Assembly (NCBI GenBank): GCA_029266525.1
Contig: JAQSWQ010000024.1
Location: 1 to 63,950, forward strand
DNA: 63,950 nt
Direction: 5' to 3'
Source of the DNA: Microvirga sp.
GTDB lineage: Bacteria > Pseudomonadota > Alphaproteobacteria > Rhizobiales > Beijerinckiaceae
Each line of letters begins with the position of its first letter. Position 1 is the first letter of the stretch. The notes under the pieces are model-generated. The model saw nothing but the letters and a program-made list of their open reading frames with translations, did no database searches and was not told the origin of the DNA. A program made the translations under genes and the position numbers. Below are positions 1 to 7,480 of the stretch, piece by piece.

Positions 1-186
1 AAATCTTTCCCCCGAAGGGCTTATCCGGTATTAGCTCCAGTTTCCCGGAGTTGTTCCGAACCAAAGGGCACGTTCCCACGTGTTACTCACCCGTCTGCCA
101 CTGACACCCGAAGGTGCCCGTTCGACTTGCATGTGTTAAGCCTGCCGCCAGCGTTCGCTCTGAGCCAGGATCAAACTCTCAAGTTG
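1..186 (-). rRNA. 16S ribosomal RNA, 5' portion
   Basis: Read on the minus strand, this stretch gives the universal bacterial 16S start (AGAGTTTGATCCTGGCTCAG) followed by the conserved ACGCTGGCGGCAGGC and AACACATGCAAGTCGAACG segments. The mature 5' end lies near base 186. The gene runs off the left edge, so only about the first 186 nt are present. Spacer tRNAs, 23S and 5S would lie further left, outside the window. Confidence 0.97.
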
Positions 187-365
187 GAGATTTGATCTCG
201 GCTGATCACTACGTCATTGACGGAGGTCACACTCGACTTAGCGTTTCCGCAAAGCCTATGTGAGCTCCAAAACGTAGTACCGCCGAAGTCTTGATCGACC
301 GTCGGTTCCGAGGAACCGGCAGTCCGCAAGGACTCCGCCGCCTACGTTTCTCTTTCTTTCTTCAC

Positions 366-378
366 TTGTCAAAGAGCA
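366..378 (-). promoter_or_regulatory. rRNA leader boxA antitermination element
   Basis: On the minus strand the leader contains TGCTCTTTGACAA, about 180 nt upstream of the mature 16S end. It matches the boxA consensus (TGCTCTTTAACA in E. coli), bound in the RNA by NusB/NusE to make rRNA transcription resistant to Rho. The sequence match is direct; function is inferred from position in an rrn leader. Confidence 0.75.
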
Positions 379-498
379 GCATCGAACGATGCGGCTTCCG
401 AGAACATTCAGCCCCCGACCGAAGTCGGCCTAAGAGGGCAGGATGTTCCAGGAAGCGGCGGCGCCGGACCGTTTTGGCCGTGGCGCCGTGATGAGGCT

Positions 499-527
499 GA
501 TATGGCCCCACCCGTTTCCTTTGTCAA
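499..527 (-). promoter_or_regulatory. rrn promoter P2 (proximal)
   Basis: The minus strand carries a perfect -35 TTGACA (522-527), a 17-nt spacer and a -10-like CATATC (499-504). It lies about 310 nt upstream of the mature 16S end and upstream of boxA, the right position for an rRNA promoter. The -10 is imperfect. Confidence 0.7.
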
Positions 528-690
528 CGCCGGAGATTAACTTTCGCTAGCTCCGGCGATCCCGCATCCGCAGATGCGGCGCCTCTCCAGAGACAGAGCT
601 TTGATCCGACCGAGGTCGGGCGATCAAGGCCCGGCAATTCCGAGGAAGCGTTTGGCGCCGTCACGCGTCAGCGGCGGCGTCGATGGGCGG

Positions 691-719
691 TATTTAGGCC
701 GGGCCCTCCGGGCTGTCAA
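691..719 (-). promoter_or_regulatory. rrn promoter P1 (distal)
   Basis: The minus strand shows TTGACA (714-719), exactly 17 nt, then TAAATA (691-696), followed by a GC-rich stretch (CCGCCCA). A GC-rich discriminator is typical of rRNA promoters under stringent control. With the promoter at 499-527 it makes a tandem P1-P2 array, the usual design of strong rrn operons. No open reading frame of note lies between the two. Confidence 0.65.
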
Positions 720-766
720 CACGGCGGGGCAAGTTTTTGCGACTGTCGGGTTCCGTACTCCCGGTT

Positions 767-798
767 ACCCGGTGCGGCGGCTCTCCGCCGCGCCGGGT
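767..798 (-). terminator. GC-rich hairpin downstream of dctP
   Basis: A 14-bp stem (ACCCGG and TGCGGCGG pairing with CCGCCGCG and CCGGGT, loop CTCT) starts 25 nt past the dctP stop codon. It probably ends the TRAP operon transcript before the rrn promoters. There is no clear U-tract on the minus strand, so it may instead only stabilise the 3' end. Confidence 0.45.
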
Positions 799-822
799 TA
801 GCCAAGCGCTTGGGCGAGTGGC

Positions 823-1812
823 TCAGTTGGTGGCGGCGGCCTTCTTGTATGCCTCGACGATCGCCTGTCCCTCGGCACCGGCCTTCTTGAGCCAGTCGGC
901 AGTGAGCTCCTCGCCGATCTTGCGGAAGCCGGCGGCGAGCTCGGGGCTCGGCGGCTGGACCTTCATGCCCTTGGCCTTGAGCTGCTCGAGGTACCAGCCG
1001 GCCTTTTCCTGCCACATCTTCCAGCCGCGCTCCTCGGCAACCTTCGCCGCCTTGAGGATCGCCTCCTGGGTCGGCTTGTCGAGGCTTTCGAAGGCCGCCT
1101 TGTTGACGAAGGTCACATCCTTCGGGATCCAGGCCTGGGTGTCGTAGAAGTGGGTGAGCGTCTCCCAGGCCTTCGAGTCATATCCGGTGCCGCCCGACGA
1201 CATGAAGGAGTTGACGACGCCCGTCGCCAGCGCCTGCGGCAGCTCCGCGGCCTGGATGGTCACCGCCTGCGCGCCGACGAGCTGGCCGATGCGGGTGGTG
1301 CCGACGTTGTAGGCGCGCCATTTCAGGCCCTTCATGTCCTCGATCGAATTGAGTTCCTTCTTGGTGTAGATGCCCTGCGGCGCCCATGGCACCGCCATCA
1401 GGAGCTTGATGCCCTGCGCGTCGAGCTTCTTCTCGATCACGGGCTTCTGGACCTCCCAGAGCTTCTTCGACTGCTCGAAGGACGTGGCGAGGAAGGGCAC
1501 CACATCGAGCCCGTAGATCGGATCCTCGTTCTCGTGCAGCGAGATCAGCACCTCGCCCATCTGGGCCTGGCCGGTCTGGACCGCGCGCTTGATCTCCGGC
1601 GCCTTGAACAGCGAGGCGTTGGCGTGGACCTGGATCTGCAGCTTGCCGCCGGTCGCCTCCGCCACGTCCTTCGCGAAGAGGACCAGGTTCTCGGAGTGCG
1701 GATTGTCGGCCGGATAGGCGGCGGGGAGGTTCCATTTGGTCTGAGCCGCGGCAGGCATTGCGAGGGCGAGGGCACCGGCAAGGCCGATAGCGAGGCGGGT
1801 GAAGGGTTTCAT
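823..1812 (-). CDS. dctP: TRAP transporter solute-binding protein (DctP family)
   Basis: This is a 329-residue periplasmic binding protein that captures a carboxylate-type solute for the DctQM permease. The product starts MKPFTRLAIGLAGALALAM and has a Sec signal peptide ending at an AAAQ site near residue 24. The body has family features: a WxxYNVGTTRIG segment in the position of the ligand-contacting arginine region, and a C-terminal helix rich in Lys and Glu. The ATG at 1812 was chosen because it opens the signal peptide and has GGGAG about 11 nt upstream; the frame stays open further upstream but overlaps dctM. It is the last gene of a dctQ-dctM-dctP operon. The solute cannot be told from sequence alone. 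Confidence 0.93.
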   Translation of the reverse strand: MKPFTRLAIGLAGALALAMPAAAQTKWNLPAAYPADNPHSENLVLFAKDVAEATGGKLQIQVHANASLFKAPEIKRAVQTGQAQMGEVLISLHENEDPIYGLDVVPFLATSFEQSKKLWEVQKPVIEKKLDAQGIKLLMAVPWAPQGIYTKKELNSIEDMKGLKWRAYNVGTTRIGQLVGAQAVTIQAAELPQALATGVVNSFMSSGGTGYDSKAWETLTHFYDTQAWIPKDVTFVNKAAFESLDKPTQEAILKAAKVAEERGWKMWQEKAGWYLEQLKAKGMKVQPPSPELAAGFRKIGEELTADWLKKAGAEGQAIVEAYKKAAATN

Positions 1813-1850
1813 CGGTCTAAGGTCTCCCTGTGGTTTGCCAGGGCCCGACA

Positions 1851-3158
1851 CTAATCGGGAAAAGCCAGCTTGGGGAGCACCATCACGATCTGCGGCCATA
1901 CCGTGATGATGGCGACCGCGGCGACGAGCAGGAAGAAGAACGGAAGAGCTGCGAGCGCCACCGTGTTCGAATCCTTGCCGCTCATGGTCTGCAGCACGAA
2001 GAGGTTGAAGCCGACCGGCGGCGAGACCTCGGCCATCTCGACGACGAGCACCAGGAAAATCCCGAACCAGACGAGATCGAACCCCGCCTGCTTGATCATC
2101 GGCAGCACGACCGCGGTCGTCAGCACGATCATCGAGATGCCGTCGAGCGCGGTGCCGAGGATGATGTACATCACGAGCAGCGCGGCGATCAGCGCGTAGG
2201 GGGAAAGGCCGAGGCTGTTGACCCAGGCGGCGAGCGCGAGCGGGATGCCCGTATAGGCCATCGAGGTCGACATGAAGGACGCGCCGGCCAGGATCAGCAT
2301 GATCATGCAGGTGATGCGCGTCGTCCCCATGACGCTGTGCCAGAAAGCCTCCCACGACAGCGAGCCCGACCACCAGGCGATCGCGAAGGAGCCGAGCACG
2401 CCCCAGGCCGCGCATTCGGTCGCCGTCGCCCAGCCGAACAGGAGCGTCGCGAAGACGAGCAGGATCAAGAGCAGGCAGGGGATGAGGTTCGCCGATTCGC
2501 GCAGCTTCTCGGCGAAGCTCATGCGCGGCTCGGGCGGCGGCTGGCGCGACGGGTGCGCGAGATGCCAGACGGCGATGTAGCCCGAGTACAGGGTCATCAC
2601 GAGGAGCCCGGGCAGGAAGCCGGCGAGGAAGACCTGGATAATCGAGACGTTCGCCGCGACCGCATAGACCACCATGGTGATCGAGGGCGGGATCAGGATG
2701 CCGAGCGTGCCGGCGCCGGCAAGCGAGCCGAGGCTCAACTTCTCATCGTAGCCGCGCTTCTTCAATTCCGGCAGCGCGATCTTGGCGACGGTGGCGCAGG
2801 TCGCGGCCGAGGAGCCCGAGACCGAGCCGAAGAGCCCGCAGGCGAGCACGTTCACATGCATCAGGCGTCCCGGCAGCCAGTTGAGCCAAGGAGCGAGCCC
2901 GCGGAACATCTCCTCCGACAGGCGCGTGCGGAACAGGATCTCGCCCATCCAGATGAACAGCGGCAGCGCGGCGAGCGTCCAGGAAGCGGAGTTGCCCCAG
3001 ATCGTTGTGGCGAGGACGGAGCCCGCCGGGATCGCCGCTCCGGCGAACTGCATGCCGACCCAGCCCACGGCCGTGAGCGCGATCGCGATCCACACCCCGC
3101 CGGCAAGGAGGAGGGCAAGCAGCAGGAGCAGCAGGACGGCGATCTGGACCATGTCCAT
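1851..3158 (-). CDS. dctM: TRAP transporter large permease subunit (DctM)
   Basis: A 435-residue integral membrane protein with about a dozen hydrophobic segments, the size and layout of the DctM/IT-superfamily subunit that forms the sodium-driven translocation channel of TRAP transporters. Visible family motifs include a GSVSGSSAAT segment, a LGILIPPS segment and EVSPPVGFN near the C terminus. It lies 6 nt downstream of dctQ and 38 nt upstream of dctP, so the three are one transcript. Confidence 0.95.
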   Translation of the reverse strand: MDMVQIAVLLLLLLALLLAGGVWIAIALTAVGWVGMQFAGAAIPAGSVLATTIWGNSASWTLAALPLFIWMGEILFRTRLSEEMFRGLAPWLNWLPGRLMHVNVLACGLFGSVSGSSAATCATVAKIALPELKKRGYDEKLSLGSLAGAGTLGILIPPSITMVVYAVAANVSIIQVFLAGFLPGLLVMTLYSGYIAVWHLAHPSRQPPPEPRMSFAEKLRESANLIPCLLLILLVFATLLFGWATATECAAWGVLGSFAIAWWSGSLSWEAFWHSVMGTTRITCMIMLILAGASFMSTSMAYTGIPLALAAWVNSLGLSPYALIAALLVMYIILGTALDGISMIVLTTAVVLPMIKQAGFDLVWFGIFLVLVVEMAEVSPPVGFNLFVLQTMSGKDSNTVALAALPFFFLLVAAVAIITVWPQIVMVLPKLAFPD

Positions 3159-3164
3159 GGCGGC

Positions 3165-3710
3165 TCAGACTCCGCTCTGCATCGCGCGCTCCACCACCTC
3201 CTCGGCGGAGGCCGGCGGCGGCTTCTCGTAGCGCGGCGTGCCGCCTCGCGCGACGTGCACGAGCTCGTCCGCGAAGGCGATGAAGAGGATTGCCAATCCG
3301 CACGCGAAGCCGAGCTGCGGGATCCACAGCGGCACCGCAACGACGCCCTGCGAGATGTCGTTGAAGCGCCAGGAATCATAGGTCATCCGCACCGCGTGCC
3401 AGGCGAAGAAGCCGACGAAGCCGACCCCGAGCACGAGCGAGAACATCTCGAAATACCAGCGCCGGGCGCCTTCGAACCGGTCGATCAGGAGCCCGACCCG
3501 GATCATCTCGCCGGACCTGAAGGTATGGGCGAGCCCAAGGAAGGCCATCGCGGCCATGCACCAGGACGCGAAATCGTCGCCGGCCGGGATGTTGAGGCTG
3601 ATCTGGCGCCCGAATGAGAGCCCCAGCATCAAGAGAAGGATGGCGATCAGGAAGAGGCCCGCGAGCCAGCCGGCGGCAAGGTAGAGGCCGTCGAGCAAGC
3701 GTCGGATCAT
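3165..3710 (-). CDS. dctQ: TRAP transporter small permease subunit (DctQ)
   Basis: A 181-residue protein with four hydrophobic helices, the expected size of the small DctQ membrane subunit that pairs with DctM. The family segment around DDFASWCMAAMAFLGLAHTFR is visible between helices one and two. It is the first gene of the dctQMP operon, and the 190-bp divergent gap to the next gene should hold the operon promoter, though I see no strong consensus there. Confidence 0.9.
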   Translation of the reverse strand: MIRRLLDGLYLAAGWLAGLFLIAILLLMLGLSFGRQISLNIPAGDDFASWCMAAMAFLGLAHTFRSGEMIRVGLLIDRFEGARRWYFEMFSLVLGVGFVGFFAWHAVRMTYDSWRFNDISQGVVAVPLWIPQLGFACGLAILFIAFADELVHVARGGTPRYEKPPPASAEEVVERAMQSGV

Positions 3711-3900
3711 GCCAGGAAGCCCCTGCCCGTTTGTCGCCGCCCGCGGCGGGGCGCCGGAGCCCGTCGCGGATGTCGGGGCCCAGTGCTTGCGAGCTTAAGG
3801 GGAGCCGCCGCAGCGCCGCAAGGCTGCGACCTCCTGACCGGCTGCGCGGGGCGCGCCCGAGCTCTAGAACAAAACACGAACTAATGCGTTGGACCCCGGC

Positions 3901-5109
3901 ATGGACGAAAAGCTCGCGACGAAGCTGCGCATCCTGGCGGATGCCGCGAAATACGACGTCTCTTGCGCGTCTTCCGGCGCGCCGAAGCGGTCGGCCGGCA
4001 AGGACGGGCTCGGCTCGACCTCGAACGGCATCTGCCACGCCTATACGCCGGACGGACGCTGCGTCTCGCTCCTCAAGATCCTCCTGACCAACTACTGCCT
4101 GTTCGACTGCGCCTACTGCATCAACCGGCGCTCCTCGAACGTCGCGCGGGCGCGCTTCTCGGTCCGGGAGGTCGTCGGCCTCACCGTCGCCTTCTACAAG
4201 CGCAACTACATCGAGGGGCTGTTCCTCTCCTCGGGCATCATCCGCAACGCCGACTACACGATGGAGCAGCTTCTGCTCGTGGCGAAGACGCTGCGGCGCG
4301 AACACGGCTTTCAAGGCTACATCCACCTCAAGACCATCCCGGAGGCGAGCCCGCACCTCATCGAGCAGGCGGGGCTCTGGGCGGACCGGCTGTCGATCAA
4401 TCTTGAGCTGCCGACCGAGAAAAGCCTGAAGCGGCTCGCGCCGGAGAAGGACGGCGCGGCGATCGCGCAGGCCATGGGGCGCATGCGCGAGCGCATCGAC
4501 GAAGCCAAGGCCGAGGGCCGGACGTTCTCGCCGGCCGGCCAGTCGACGCAGCTCATCGTTGGGGCTGACGAGGCGACCGACGAGGCCGTGCTGCGCACAA
4601 GCGCGGCGCTCTATCGCAACTACGATCTCAAGCGCGTCTACTATTCGGGATTCAGCCCCATCCCCCACGCGAGCCGGGCGCTGCCGGCCAAGGCGCCGCC
4701 GCTCGCGCGCGAGAACCGCCTCTACCAAGCCGATTGGCTCCTGCGGAACTACGCCTTCTCGATCGACGAGGTCGCGGACGCGGCCGAAGACGGCATGCTG
4801 CCGCTCGACATCGACCCGAAGCTCGCCTGGGCGCTGAAGCACCGCGACCGCTTTCCGGTCGACGTGAACAGCGGCGAGCGCGAGATGCTGCTGCGGGTGC
4901 CCGGTCTCGGGGCGCGGGCGGTCGAGCGGATCTTGCGGGCGCGCCGGCATCGCCGCCTCAGGCTCGACGATATCGCCCGCGTGACCTTGAGCCTGCGCCG
5001 GGCGCGGCCGTTCCTGGTCGCGGCTGACCATCGCCCGACGGCGCTGACCGACCGCTCCGACCTGCGCGAGCGCCTCGCCGGGCGGCCGCAACAACTAAGT
5101 CTGTTCTGA
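3901..5109 (+). CDS. Putative DNA modification/repair radical SAM protein
   Basis: A 402-residue radical SAM enzyme. The cluster-binding CxxxCxxC is seen as C66, C70 and C73 (context NYCLFDCAYC). The C-terminal third has a helix-hairpin-helix, LLRVPGLGARAVERIL, implying DNA contact. The architecture matches the family annotated as putative DNA modification/repair radical SAM protein, which is habitually encoded beside a UdgX/DUF4130 protein, as here: its TGA overlaps the next ATG by one base. The substrate of the family is unknown. ATG at 3901 is preferred to a TTG at 3889; neither has a clear ribosome-binding site. Confidence 0.88.
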   Translation: MDEKLATKLRILADAAKYDVSCASSGAPKRSAGKDGLGSTSNGICHAYTPDGRCVSLLKILLTNYCLFDCAYCINRRSSNVARARFSVREVVGLTVAFYKRNYIEGLFLSSGIIRNADYTMEQLLLVAKTLRREHGFQGYIHLKTIPEASPHLIEQAGLWADRLSINLELPTEKSLKRLAPEKDGAAIAQAMGRMRERIDEAKAEGRTFSPAGQSTQLIVGADEATDEAVLRTSAALYRNYDLKRVYYSGFSPIPHASRALPAKAPPLARENRLYQADWLLRNYAFSIDEVADAAEDGMLPLDIDPKLAWALKHRDRFPVDVNSGEREMLLRVPGLGARAVERILRARRHRRLRLDDIARVTLSLRRARPFLVAADHRPTALTDRSDLRERLAGRPQQLSLF

Positions 5110-6659
5110 TGCGCCCCATTCTTCTCGCGGAAGGGGCCGATTTGGACGGCTTCCGCCGAGCCGTGCGGACGCTAGTCGCGGATGGGGTCGCGCCCGATCA
5201 GGTCATATGGTCGATTGGGGGCGAGGCAGGCCTGTTCGGGAGCGCGTCCCACCTCTCCCAAGGGGAGAGGTCGAGCAACGCCGAAGGCGGCGTCCGGGTG
5301 AGGGGCAAGGTCTGTCCGGATGGAGCGCAACCCCTCACCCGGACGGCTCCGCCGTCTCGACCTCTCCCTCTGGGAGAGGTAAGCCCGCGACCCCTCCACC
5401 TCCCCCGCCCGGTCGCGGCGCTCATCGAAACGGCCGTTTGCCACCGCGATCCCGAGCGTTACGCCCTCCTCTACCGGCTCGTCTGGCGCGTCCTGCACGG
5501 CGAGCGCGAGCTTCTGGAGATCGCCTCGGACCCGCTCGTCCACCGCCTGACGCTGATGGCGAAGAGCGTACGGCGCGACATCCACAAGATGCACGCCTTC
5601 CTGCGCTTCCGCCAGGTCGAGGGCGAGGCCGAGCGCTACGTCGCCTTCTTCGAGCCGGAGCATTTCATCCTGGAAGCCGCGGCACCGTTCTTCGTGGAGC
5701 GCTTCCGCGCGCTCGACTGGTCGATCCTGACGCCTATCGGCTCGGCGCATTGGGACGGAGCGGCGCTGAGCTTCGGCCCGCCCGCGACCCGCGCCGAGGC
5801 GCCGGAGACGGACGGCTTCGAGGCGGGCTGGCGCGGCTATTACGAGAGCACCTTCAACCCGGCCCGCGTGAACCCCGAGCTGATGCGCGCCCATATGCCC
5901 AAGAAGTACTGGCGCAACCTGCCCGAGACCGCCGCGGTGCCGGGCCTCGTCCGAAGCGCCGCCTCGCGCGTTTCCTCGATGCTGGAGCAGGAGCCGACCA
6001 TGCCCACGAAGCGATCGCCGGAGAAAGCGCTCGAGGCCATGCGCGACCGCGAGATCAAGTCGCTGGCGCAGCTCAACAAGCTTCTCAAAGCCTCGGAGCC
6101 GCTGGTGAAGGGCGCAACGCAGGCGGTCGCCGGCGAGGGCCCGGACGACGCCGAGATCGTCTTCGTCGGCGAGCAGCCTGGCGACCAGGAGGATCTCCAG
6201 GGGCGGCCTTTCGTCGGCCCGGCCGGAAAGCTCTTCGACCGGGCGCTCGGCGATGCCGGGCTCGACCGCAGGCAAGTCTACGTCACCAATGCGGTCAAGC
6301 ACTTCAAGTTCGATCAGCGCGGGAAGAAGCGCATCCACCAGAAGCCGACCGCCGGCGAGGTCAAGCATTACCGCTGGTGGCTCGAGAAGGAGCTCGAGCT
6401 CATCCGGCCGAAATTGGTGGTGGCGCTCGGCGGCACCGCGGTGCTCGCCATGACGGGCAAGAACATCCCGATCATCCGCGCCCGCGGCCCCGCGCATTTC
6501 CCGGACGGCTACGACGGCTACATCAGCGTCCACCCCTCCTATCTCTTGCGCCTGCCCGACGAGGACGCCAAGGCCCTCGCCTACCGGCAGTTCGTCGAGG
6601 ATCTCGAGCGCGTGCGCGCGATGGCCGCCGACCATCCGCGCGGGAGGGTGGCGGCGTGA
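5109..6659 (+). CDS. DUF4130-UdgX fusion protein (uracil-DNA binding), cysteine-free UdgX domain
   Basis: A 516-residue two-domain protein. Residues about 1-275 are a DUF4130 domain (ALLYRLVWRV, RDIHKMHAFLRFRQV, YWRNLPE). Residues about 315-505 are a UdgX-type uracil-DNA glycosylase fold: motif A GEQPGDQED at 354-362, the UdgX loop KKRIHQKP with H410 in the place of the histidine that bonds covalently to the abasic sugar in known UdgX, and motif B HPSY at 475-478. Odd points: there is no cysteine anywhere in the UdgX half, although UdgX and family 4 enzymes normally hold a [4Fe-4S] cluster on four cysteines; and residues 48-91 are encoded by a palindromic repeat inserted into the gene. It is coupled by TGATG to the radical SAM gene. 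Confidence 0.9.
   Translation: MRPILLAEGADLDGFRRAVRTLVADGVAPDQVIWSIGGEAGLFGSASHLSQGERSSNAEGGVRVRGKVCPDGAQPLTRTAPPSRPLPLGEVSPRPLHLPRPVAALIETAVCHRDPERYALLYRLVWRVLHGERELLEIASDPLVHRLTLMAKSVRRDIHKMHAFLRFRQVEGEAERYVAFFEPEHFILEAAAPFFVERFRALDWSILTPIGSAHWDGAALSFGPPATRAEAPETDGFEAGWRGYYESTFNPARVNPELMRAHMPKKYWRNLPETAAVPGLVRSAASRVSSMLEQEPTMPTKRSPEKALEAMRDREIKSLAQLNKLLKASEPLVKGATQAVAGEGPDDAEIVFVGEQPGDQEDLQGRPFVGPAGKLFDRALGDAGLDRRQVYVTNAVKHFKFDQRGKKRIHQKPTAGEVKHYRWWLEKELELIRPKLVVALGGTAVLAMTGKNIPIIRARGPAHFPDGYDGYISVHPSYLLRLPDEDAKALAYRQFVEDLERVRAMAADHPRGRVAA
5251..5380. repeat. Palindromic repeat element inside a coding sequence
   Basis: About 130 bp with inverted ends: ACCTCTCCC-AA-GGGGAGAGGT at the left and ACCTCTCCCTCTGGGAGAGGT at the right. 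The inner arms GGCGTCCGGGTGAGGGG and CCCCTCACCCGGACG are also inverted. It is an intergenic-type repeat of the CTCTCCC...GGGAGAGG class; a degenerate relative lies at 34873-34909. Here it sits in frame within the UdgX gene and is translated as residues 48-91, in a linker of the DUF4130 domain. Confidence 0.85.
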
Positions 6660-6679
6660 GCGGAATAGGCAAGCATTCG

Positions 6680-6708
6680 TTGACACCCGTCAGCGATCTG
6701 CTTACAAT
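6680..6708 (+). promoter_or_regulatory. Sigma-70-type promoter of the higBA operon
   Basis: TTGACA (6680-6685), exactly 17 nt, then TACAAT (6703-6708): close to the E. coli consensus. The start point predicted about 6-8 nt past the -10 would fall at 6714-6716, on the ATG of the toxin gene, so the mRNA may be leaderless or nearly so. No Shine-Dalgarno is visible before that ATG, in agreement. Confidence 0.75.
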
Positions 6709-6713
6709 TCCAT

Positions 6714-6992
6714 ATGATCAAGACGTTCCGGAGCAAGCCTCTCGCTGATCTCTGGAGCACCGGGAGGACGCCTCGGATCGACTCGAAGATGCACCGCCGG
6801 ATACTGGTGCGCCTCGATCGCCTAGATGCGTCGGAGCGACCCGATGACATGAACCTGCCGGGGTTCAACTTCCATGCGCTGAACGGTTTCAGCCCCACGC
6901 GGTACAGCGTTCACGTCAATGGCCCGTGGTGCCTCACCTTTGAATTCGAAGACGGCGACGCTGTGCGTGTCGACTTCGAGCAGTACCATTGA
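6714..6992 (+). CDS. higB: Type II toxin, RelE/HigB family
   Basis: A 92-residue protein of the RelE superfamily in its HigB branch, ribosome-dependent mRNA interferases. The typical HigB pattern is visible: an N-terminal MIKTFRSKPLADLW, a middle segment LNGFSPTRYSVHVNGPWCLTFEF and a C-terminal VDFEQYH. It comes first in the operon, before its antitoxin, the reverse order characteristic of hig loci, with 13 nt between them. A near-consensus promoter ends just before the start codon. Confidence 0.9.
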   Translation: MIKTFRSKPLADLWSTGRTPRIDSKMHRRILVRLDRLDASERPDDMNLPGFNFHALNGFSPTRYSVHVNGPWCLTFEFEDGDAVRVDFEQYH

Positions 6993-7005
6993 GAAGGCAA
7001 GAGCA

Positions 7006-7317
7006 ATGGCTGAGATACCCGCCCGCCGCGATCCGCGCCGCTGTCCGGCGCACCCAGGCGAGCTTCTGCGCGATGAGATCATTCCAGCCGTGGGGCGGCC
7101 GAAGGCCGAGATTGCTCGCCTGCTCGGCATTTCGCGCCAGCACCTCTACGATATCCTCGAGGAGAAGAAGCCGGTCTCTCCGGCGGTAGCGGTTCGGCTC
7201 GGAAAGCTATTCGGTGACGGCGCCGGCGTGTGGATCAGGATGCAGGCGGCCTACGACGCCTGGCACGCCGAGCGCGACGTCGACGTGAGCGGCATACCGA
7301 CGATCCACGCTGCCTGA
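7006..7317 (+). CDS. higA: HigA-family antitoxin (XRE DNA-binding)
   Basis: A 103-residue antitoxin with the HigA addiction-module signature: HPGELLRDEIIPA, then a helix-turn-helix AEIARLLGISRQHLYDILEEK, then VRLGKLFGDGAGVWIRMQ. It should neutralise HigB and repress the shared promoter. ATG 7006 follows GAGAAGG; the upstream extension in the same frame overlaps higB and has no family similarity. Confidence 0.92.
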   Translation: MAEIPARRDPRRCPAHPGELLRDEIIPAVGRPKAEIARLLGISRQHLYDILEEKKPVSPAVAVRLGKLFGDGAGVWIRMQAAYDAWHAERDVDVSGIPTIHAA

Positions 7318-7340
7318 GGAAAATGCGGAGGTGCCGTAGC

Positions 7341-7476
7341 TGTCATTCCGGGGCGCGCCAAAGGCGCGAGCCCGCCATGCACACCGCCGGTGCAGGAGAA
7401 TGCAGCGGCGTGCCGGCTGCGCGAGCGGCATTCATGGGTTCCGGGCTCTTCGCTGCGTGAAGCCCCCGGAATGACA
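7341..7476. repeat. 136-bp palindromic intergenic repeat
   Basis: The stretch begins TGTCATTCCGGGGC and ends GCCCCCGGAATGACA, perfect inverted termini of about 11 bp, with further internal symmetry (GGCGCGAGCCCG versus GGGTTCCGGGCTC). Elements with TGTCATTCCGG ends are common between genes in Hyphomicrobiales. No coding potential is evident. It separates the higBA operon from the PBP1A gene and may also stop transcription. Confidence 0.8.
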
Positions 7477-7480
7477 ATCC

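Noticed and set aside
823-2415. A 530-codon version of dctP with a long N-terminal extension
   Set aside because: The extra 200 residues overlap dctM in another frame and have no family similarity; the signal peptide begins at 1812.
6714-7317. Defence island around higBA, the decayed locus at 50 kb and vapBC
   Set aside because: The three toxin-antitoxin loci are 10-43 kb apart, each between housekeeping genes, with no restriction, CRISPR or abortive-infection genes.
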